From: DATAWZ01 sp036266975
GTDB lineage: Bacteria; Actinomycetota; Thermoleophilia; Solirubrobacterales; Solirubrobacteraceae
DNA: 10,388 nucleotides
Direction: 5' to 3'
Assembly (NCBI GenBank): GCA_036266975.1
Contig: DATAWZ010000182.1
Span: 1 to 10,388 of the forward strand
Below are positions 6,354 to 10,388 of this stretch, piece by piece. Position numbers and translations under genes: made by a program. Each line of letters begins with the position of its first letter. Position 1 is the first letter of the stretch. The notes under the pieces were generated by a model. That model saw only the letters and a list, made by a program, of their open reading frames with translations. It was not told the DNA's origin and searched no databases.

Positions 6354-7153
6354 GGATCGACGAAACGCGCCGGCTCGCGCGCCATCCCGGCGCGCACCGC
6401 TTCGAGCTGGTTGGGTGAGCCGATCAGCGTCTTCTGGACGTCCTCCTCGAGCTGGAGGCTCTCGATCGGCGCCTGCGGCCAGATCTGCTGGAAGATCCGC
6501 TTGCCGGCCCGGATCGCGTCGGGCGAGCGCGCGGCGATCTCCTGGGCGAGCTCGAGCGCGGCGGCAAGCGGGTCGTCGGCCACCCGCGTGACCAGACCCA
6601 GCTCCTTCGCCTCGTGGCCGCTGACGATCCGACCGGTGAACGTCAGCTCCTTGGCGACGTCCAGGCCGACGAGCGGGGGCAGCGTGCGGGTGAGGCCGAC
6701 ATCGGGGATCAAGCCCCACTTGATCTCGAGGATCGACAGGCGCGCGTCCGGCGCGCAGATGCGCATGTCCGGGCCGAGCGCGAGCTGCATTCCCCCACCG
6801 AAGCACGTGCCCTGGATGGCGGCGATCACCGGTACCGGCACGAGCTGCCAGTCGGTGGCGATCCGCTGGGCGTTATTGCCCGGATGGCCCGGCTGCTTGC
6901 CGAAGATCACGTCCTGGTCGAGCCCGCCCTCGGCAGCGAGGCTCAGCAGGTCGATCCCCGAGCAGAAGCTCGGGCCCTCGCCGCACAGGACGACGGCGCG
7001 GACAGCGGGCCGCCGCGAGACCTCGGCGGCCGCCTCGCGCAGCGCGGTGAACATGGCCTGGTCGAGCGCGTTGTGCTTGTCCGGGCGGCGCATGGTGACG
7101 ACCGCCACGCCCCCCTGCATCTCGATGCTCACCCGCTCGACGGTCACGCTCAT
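6350..7153 (-). CDS. Crotonase / enoyl-CoA hydratase family protein
   Basis: A 267-residue crotonase-fold enzyme acting on acyl-CoA thioesters in the cytoplasm, resembling from memory the PRK07509-type subfamily. The oxyanion-hole segments are SFCSGIDL (62-69) and GTCFGGG (115-121). At the two classical hydratase glutamate positions it has Gln123 (GGGMQLALG) and Glu143 (LEIKWG), and it carries Asp151 in IPDVG, the position of the second Asp of dienoyl-CoA isomerases. Hydratase activity is therefore not certain; isomerase or another crotonase chemistry is possible. The start ATG has a good AGGAGA seven nt upstream (complement of 7161-7166). The open frame running up to 7315 is rejected because it enters the divergent ligase. 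It is coupled downstream to the small lipoprotein and divergent from an acyl-CoA synthetase, which fits fatty or aromatic acid catabolism. Confidence 0.9.
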   Translation of the reverse strand: MSVTVERVSIEMQGGVAVVTMRRPDKHNALDQAMFTALREAAAEVSRRPAVRAVVLCGEGPSFCSGIDLLSLAAEGGLDQDVIFGKQPGHPGNNAQRIATDWQLVPVPVIAAIQGTCFGGGMQLALGPDMRICAPDARLSILEIKWGLIPDVGLTRTLPPLVGLDVAKELTFTGRIVSGHEAKELGLVTRVADDPLAAALELAQEIAARSPDAIRAGKRIFQQIWPQAPIESLQLEEDVQKTLIGSPNQLEAVRAGMAREPARFVDP

Positions 7154-7235
7154 TGCTCTCTCTCCTGGTCGATTATCGGTGACCCTAGCGAGATACGCAC
7201 CGACGGGGAGGGGGCGATTGTGGGAATCCGTCGTC

Positions 7236-7253
7236 GCCCGCACGGGTGCCGGC
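7236..7253. promoter_or_regulatory. Imperfect 18-bp palindrome, possible operator
   Basis: GCCCGCACGGGTGCCGGC matches its reverse complement at 14 of 18 positions and lies in the 116-bp spacer between the divergent crotonase and acyl-CoA synthetase genes. It falls upstream of the candidate ligase -10, where a regulator would act. The neighbouring PucR-type protein is one candidate binder. In GC-rich DNA such palindromes also arise by chance. Confidence 0.35.
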
Positions 7254-7257
7254 AGCG

Positions 7258-7263
7258 TAGCGT
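7258..7263 (+). promoter_or_regulatory. Candidate -10 box for a leaderless ligase transcript
   Basis: TAGCGT fits TANNNT and ends six nt before the ATG at 7270, which has no Shine-Dalgarno. This is the spacing expected when transcription starts on the A of the start codon. No clear -35 is present. Confidence 0.4.
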
Positions 7264-7269
7264 CGCGCC

Positions 7270-8808
7270 ATGAGCCAACTCCGCCTCGTTCCCGACCTGC
7301 TGCGCACGCAGGCACAGCGCGATCCCGACCGCCCGCTCGTTCGCTGGCGCGACCAAGCCCTCACCTACGGCGAGTTCGACGCGCGGACCGATGCGATCGC
7401 CGCCGGTCTGGCCGACCTGGGGGTAAAGCCCGGCGACATGGTGTCGGTGATGCTGCCCAACTGCCTGGACTTCCTGGAGGCGTGGTGGGGGATCGCCAAG
7501 GCGAACGGCGTCTTCGGCCCGGTGAACCCGGCGTTCACCCCGCCCGAGGCGGCCTACGTGATCGGCCACTCCGAGGCGGTCGCGGTCATCACCGGCGGCG
7601 ACATCGCGCGCCTCATCGACGGCATCCGGCCGGAGCTGGACGGCGTGCGGCACGTGATCTCGATCGACGAGGACTCACCCGGCGACGTGCGGTTCTCGGC
7701 GCTGCGGGCGAGCGGCGGCACCGCGCCCGCGCCCGCGCGCGAGCCCGACGACCTCGCCCAGGTCCTGTACACCTCGGGGACGACCGGCAAGCCCAAGGGC
7801 GCGATGGTCACCCATCGCATGGTGGTCGCCAACAGCGGCATGGCGGCCGAGCTGCTGCCGCTCGCGCCCGGAGACCGCCTCGGGATGATCCTGCCGCTGT
7901 TCCACGCCAACGCGCAGATCGCCACGTGCACGGTGCCGATGATCGTGGGCTGCGAGATCGTGATGTGGGAGCGCTTCTCGGCCTCGACGTTCTGGCAGAC
8001 CGTGCGCGACCTTCAACCGGTCTCGATCTCGGCGGTGCCGACGATTCTCGCCGCGTTGATGAACGCCCCGGGGTCCGAGGAGGCCGCGCACAGCTCACTG
8101 CGCTACATCATCTGCGGCGCGGCCCCGCTCTCGCGCGAGCTGATGGACGGGTTCGAGGAGAAGTTCGACATCCGCATCCTCGAGGGGTACGGCCTGACCG
8201 AGAGCACCTGTGTGTCGTCGCTGAACCCCTACTACCTGGAGCGCAAGGCGGGGTCGATCGGGCTGCCCGTCCGCGGTCAGGACATGCGCATCCGCCGCGA
8301 GGACGGCACCGACGCCGGCCCGAACGAGCGTGGCGAGATCGTGCTGCGGGGGCCGAACATCATGCCCGGCTACCTGAAGAACCCGCAGGCGACGGCCGAC
8401 TCGATCCGCGACGGATGGCTGTACACCGGCGACATCGGCGAGATGGACGACGACGGCTACTTCTTCATCGTCGACCGCACCAAGGACATGATCATCCGCG
8501 GCGGCGAGAACATCTACCCGCGCGAGATCGAGGAGGTCATCTACGAGCATCCCGGCGTGCTCGAGTGCGCGGTGATCGGCATCCCGCACGAGGTGCGCGG
8601 CGAGGAGGTGCTCGCAGTGGTCGCGCCCAAGCCGGGGGTGACCCTCGACGGAGAGGAGGTCAAGGAGTTCGCCGCCGCCCGCCTGGCCCGCTTCAAGGTG
8701 CCCGCGCAGGTCGAGGTGGCCGAGGAGCTGCCCAAGACGGCGACCGGAAAGATCAGCAAGGGCCCGCTGCGCGAGCAGTTCGGCAACATCTGGGCCGCCT
8801 CCAAGTAA
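7270..8808 (+). CDS. Acyl-CoA synthetase (class I adenylate-forming, FadD-like)
   Basis: A 512-residue ANL-superfamily ligase that activates a carboxylic acid with ATP to an acyl-adenylate and transfers it to CoA. The core motifs are intact: P-loop YTSGTTGKPKG (167-177), GYGLTES (306-312), the W-x-x-TGD motif at 383-388 with Asp388, the hinge and C-terminal domain start DRTKDMIIRGGENIYP (402-417), and the catalytic lysine Lys494 in TATGK. The length is normal for medium/long-chain or aromatic acyl-CoA ligases, and the acid it takes is not predictable from these motifs. It is divergent from the crotonase, suggesting shared use in an acid degradation route. The PucR-type regulator follows 57 bp downstream in the same orientation, with its own candidate promoter. 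Confidence 0.95.
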   Translation: MSQLRLVPDLLRTQAQRDPDRPLVRWRDQALTYGEFDARTDAIAAGLADLGVKPGDMVSVMLPNCLDFLEAWWGIAKANGVFGPVNPAFTPPEAAYVIGHSEAVAVITGGDIARLIDGIRPELDGVRHVISIDEDSPGDVRFSALRASGGTAPAPAREPDDLAQVLYTSGTTGKPKGAMVTHRMVVANSGMAAELLPLAPGDRLGMILPLFHANAQIATCTVPMIVGCEIVMWERFSASTFWQTVRDLQPVSISAVPTILAALMNAPGSEEAAHSSLRYIICGAAPLSRELMDGFEEKFDIRILEGYGLTESTCVSSLNPYYLERKAGSIGLPVRGQDMRIRREDGTDAGPNERGEIVLRGPNIMPGYLKNPQATADSIRDGWLYTGDIGEMDDDGYFFIVDRTKDMIIRGGENIYPREIEEVIYEHPGVLECAVIGIPHEVRGEEVLAVVAPKPGVTLDGEEVKEFAAARLARFKVPAQVEVAEELPKTATGKISKGPLREQFGNIWAASK

Positions 8809-8848
8809 CCCTCCCCGTCGGTCTGGTGGGCCGGCGCATGCAGGCAGC

Positions 8849-8865
8849 CGTTACCATCGGTAGCG
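8849..8865. promoter_or_regulatory. Palindrome and candidate -10 before the PucR-type gene
   Basis: CGTTACCATCGGTAGCG is an inverted repeat (TACC-ATC-GGTA with flanking CG/CG and one mismatch) that ends directly at the ATG. It contains TACCAT (8852-8857), a TANNNT -10 candidate eight nt upstream of the start codon. The overlap of a symmetric site with the -10 of a regulator gene suggests autoregulation. There is no Shine-Dalgarno, so the transcript may be leaderless. Confidence 0.42.
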
Positions 8866-10254
8866 ATGGGTGGAGGAGAGGCCCCGGTCGTCGCACGCCA
8901 ACCGCCGGCGCTTCCGGTCGCGCGTGAGCTTGCCGCGCGGACGGATGCCGACACGATCGCCAACGCGGTCCAGCAGGCGATCCTGCATACGGTCTACACC
9001 GACCAGGCCGACGACGAGGGGTTCATCGAGGCGCTCGACCGCAGCGTGCGCGAGAACGTGCGCGCGATCGTCCACGTCTTCGCCGGCCGGATCCAGATCG
9101 AAAGCGTCAGCCCCGCCGGGGCGTTCGCGTTCGCCACGCTGAGCGCCGAGCTCGGCATCCCCGTGAGCGTGCTCGAGCGCGCCTACTGGGTGGGGATGGC
9201 CAAGTTCTGGAGCGAATGGTTCGCGCTGTGCGAACAGGAGCACGCGCACACCGGCACGCCGCTGGAGGACCTGGTGCGCGAGCCGACCCAGCTCCTGTTC
9301 GCCTACATCGACCACGTCCTGCTGTCGGTCATCTCCCACTACGACGTCGCGCGCACCGACATGATCCGCACGCGCGAGCATCTGCGTCGCGCGGTGCTCG
9401 GGCAGATCCTCGAGGGCACGGTCGACGGCGACCCGACCGACCTGGAGCGGGCGCTGGGCTATCCGCTGCGGGCCACCCATCTGGGGCTGTGCCTGCAGGC
9501 CTGCGACCGCGCCGAGGTCGAGCGCGCGCTCGCCGTGCTCGTGCCGGCGGCAGACGCCGCGGCCTCGCTGATGTTCCAGCGTGGCGCGCGGCGCTGGAGC
9601 GCCTGGCTCGGGCGCCCGAGCCCGTACGGGCCGCGGGAGCTGTTCGGGCTGCGCCGCGCGCTCGCCGATTGCGGCGTGCACGTCGCGGTGGGCGAGCCCT
9701 GGCCCGACCTGGACGGGCTGCGCCGCACCCAGGAGGAGGCGACGATGGCGGCCGACGTCCAGGAGGCGCTCGGGATCGGCTCGACCGCGACGCTCTGGTA
9801 TCGCGACGTGCGCCTGGAGGCGCTGCTGCTCTCCGACGAGCGCCGCGCGCGGCGGTTCGTCATCGAGGAGCTCGGCCCGCTCGCCGCCGAGGAGCCGCGG
9901 CTGGCGCGAATCCGCGAGACGCTGCTGGTATGGCTGTCGACCGGCACCCACGTCGCCGCGGCGGCGCTGCTCGGGCTGCACGAGAACACGGTGCGCAACC
10001 GCATCCGCCAGGCCGAGGAGCTGCTGCCCGGCGTGACCACGGGACGACGCACCGAGCTGCAGGTGGCACTGAGGCTCGAGCGCGTGCTCGGCGCGCAGTC
10101 CGGGCGCGCCGACGGCGCGGTCCCGGCTGGTGGACGGCACCTGGACGTCGCCGCGCCCGACGGCGAGGCGTCCCGGTCACACGCGGTGCGCCGCGCGGGC
10201 GTCCACACCAGCGCGCCGCACGGCCCGGCACGGCGCGCGGGCGCGTCCCGCTAG
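8866..10254 (+). CDS. PucR/CdaR-type transcriptional regulator
   Basis: A 462-residue regulator. Residues about 20-165 are a helical N-terminal sensor domain of the RsbRD-like type found in many actinobacterial PucR proteins. Residues 166-300 form a degenerate GGDEF-like middle domain. Residues 352-408 are the C-terminal PucR helix-turn-helix (ETLLVWLSTGTHVAAAALLG, LHENTVRNRIRQAEELL). Such proteins usually activate catabolic genes in response to a small metabolite; the adjacent acyl-CoA synthetase and crotonase are plausible targets. After the HTH there is a tail of about 50 residues (412-462) rich in Gly, Ala, Arg and His with no domain features. The reading frame ends at a TAG lying inside the CTAG that begins the near-palindromic repeat, so the repeat boundary supplies the stop. 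The true ancestral C-terminus may have been shorter. The only plausible start is ATG 8866. Confidence 0.9.
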   Translation: MGGGEAPVVARQPPALPVARELAARTDADTIANAVQQAILHTVYTDQADDEGFIEALDRSVRENVRAIVHVFAGRIQIESVSPAGAFAFATLSAELGIPVSVLERAYWVGMAKFWSEWFALCEQEHAHTGTPLEDLVREPTQLLFAYIDHVLLSVISHYDVARTDMIRTREHLRRAVLGQILEGTVDGDPTDLERALGYPLRATHLGLCLQACDRAEVERALAVLVPAADAAASLMFQRGARRWSAWLGRPSPYGPRELFGLRRALADCGVHVAVGEPWPDLDGLRRTQEEATMAADVQEALGIGSTATLWYRDVRLEALLLSDERRARRFVIEELGPLAAEEPRLARIRETLLVWLSTGTHVAAAALLGLHENTVRNRIRQAEELLPGVTTGRRTELQVALRLERVLGAQSGRADGAVPAGGRHLDVAAPDGEASRSHAVRRAGVHTSAPHGPARRAGASR

Positions 10255-10388
10255 TGGTGCCTCCGGTAAATCCGGTCGTCGATTCGCGAGCGAAAATCGA
10301 GCATGGCCAGGACGCAGGGAGCCGGAATAGCAGCGCTATTTCGGCTCCCGAGGACGCCGCCAGGCGAAGATTTGCAGCCGCGAAGCGG
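10251..10388. repeat. Left-hand part of the 165-nt near-palindromic repeat
   Basis: The outer arm is 10251-10274 (CTAGTGGTGC, then CTCCGGTAAATCCG), pairing with 118-141 at 21 of 24 positions. Bases 10275-10388 then repeat 1-114 without a difference, including the central stem-loop (10317-10331 with 10335-10349). The element begins inside the stop codon of the PucR-type gene. The window breaks off three nt before the second arm would start, so only one arm is present at this end. In the joined arrangement it would lie between two convergent genes, the usual place for REP/BIME-like repeats and MITEs. Confidence 0.75.

Noticed and set aside
5928..8927. A 999-codon open frame on the plus strand
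   Set aside because: It runs antisense through marR, the small lipoprotein and the crotonase, then out of frame through the ligase. The translation is Arg/Ala/Gly/Pro-rich with no domains; long stop-free shadow frames are expected at this GC content.
1..10388. The window as a complete plasmid or phage genome
   Set aside because: Despite the identical ends, there is no replication initiator, partition, relaxase, integrase or structural gene; all ten or so genes are ordinary chromosomal metabolism, transport and regulation.

Overview
The window is high-GC DNA (roughly 70% or more by eye) with bacterial gene order. It has short intergenic gaps, GTG starts, 4-nt start/stop overlaps and start codons that lack a Shine-Dalgarno sequence. 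Together with the gene families (LpqC-like esterase, ENTS-type MFS exporter, PucR-type activator, PRK07509-like crotonase) this suggests an actinobacterium, perhaps of the Thermoleophilia/Solirubrobacterales type. That placement is inference, not proof. No rRNA, tRNA, CRISPR, transposase, integrase or replication gene was seen.

Layout from left to right. (1) Bases 1-141 hold a structured non-coding repeat. (2) Bases 217-1332, minus strand: a YceI-family protein followed by an NADPH-dependent FMN reductase, divergent from a TetR regulator (1464-2045, plus). The shared spacer carries two copies of a CGGAC-N4-GTCCG operator. (3) Bases 1989-3260, minus: an MFS transporter, overlapping the tetR 3' end by 57 bp and divergent from a secreted LpqC/PHB-depolymerase-like esterase (3340-4248, plus). 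(4) Bases 4229-5940, minus: a two-gene operon of a MarR regulator and an ENTS/MFS_3 exporter joined by a GTGA overlap, with a perfect 16-bp palindrome upstream. (5) Bases 6060-7153, minus: a crotonase coupled by a GTGA overlap to a small His-rich putative lipoprotein, divergent from an acyl-CoA synthetase (7270-8808, plus). (6) Bases 8866-10254, plus: a PucR/CdaR-type regulator. (7) From 10251 to the end: the other half of the structured repeat.

By function, the left half looks like stress and xenobiotic handling: a TetR-controlled redox/lipid-binding pair plus two efflux pumps, one under MarR control. The right half looks like acyl-CoA metabolism: acid activation and hydration or isomerisation, with a nearby carboxylate-type regulator.

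The most striking non-genic signal involves the two ends. Bases 1-114 are identical to 10275-10388. Joining the ends rebuilds a 165-nt near-palindrome with 24-nt arms starting in CTAG and a central 15-bp stem, lying between two convergent genes. Either the molecule is a 10,274-bp circle, or both ends stop inside copies of a dispersed MITE/REP-like element. The gene content favours the second reading.
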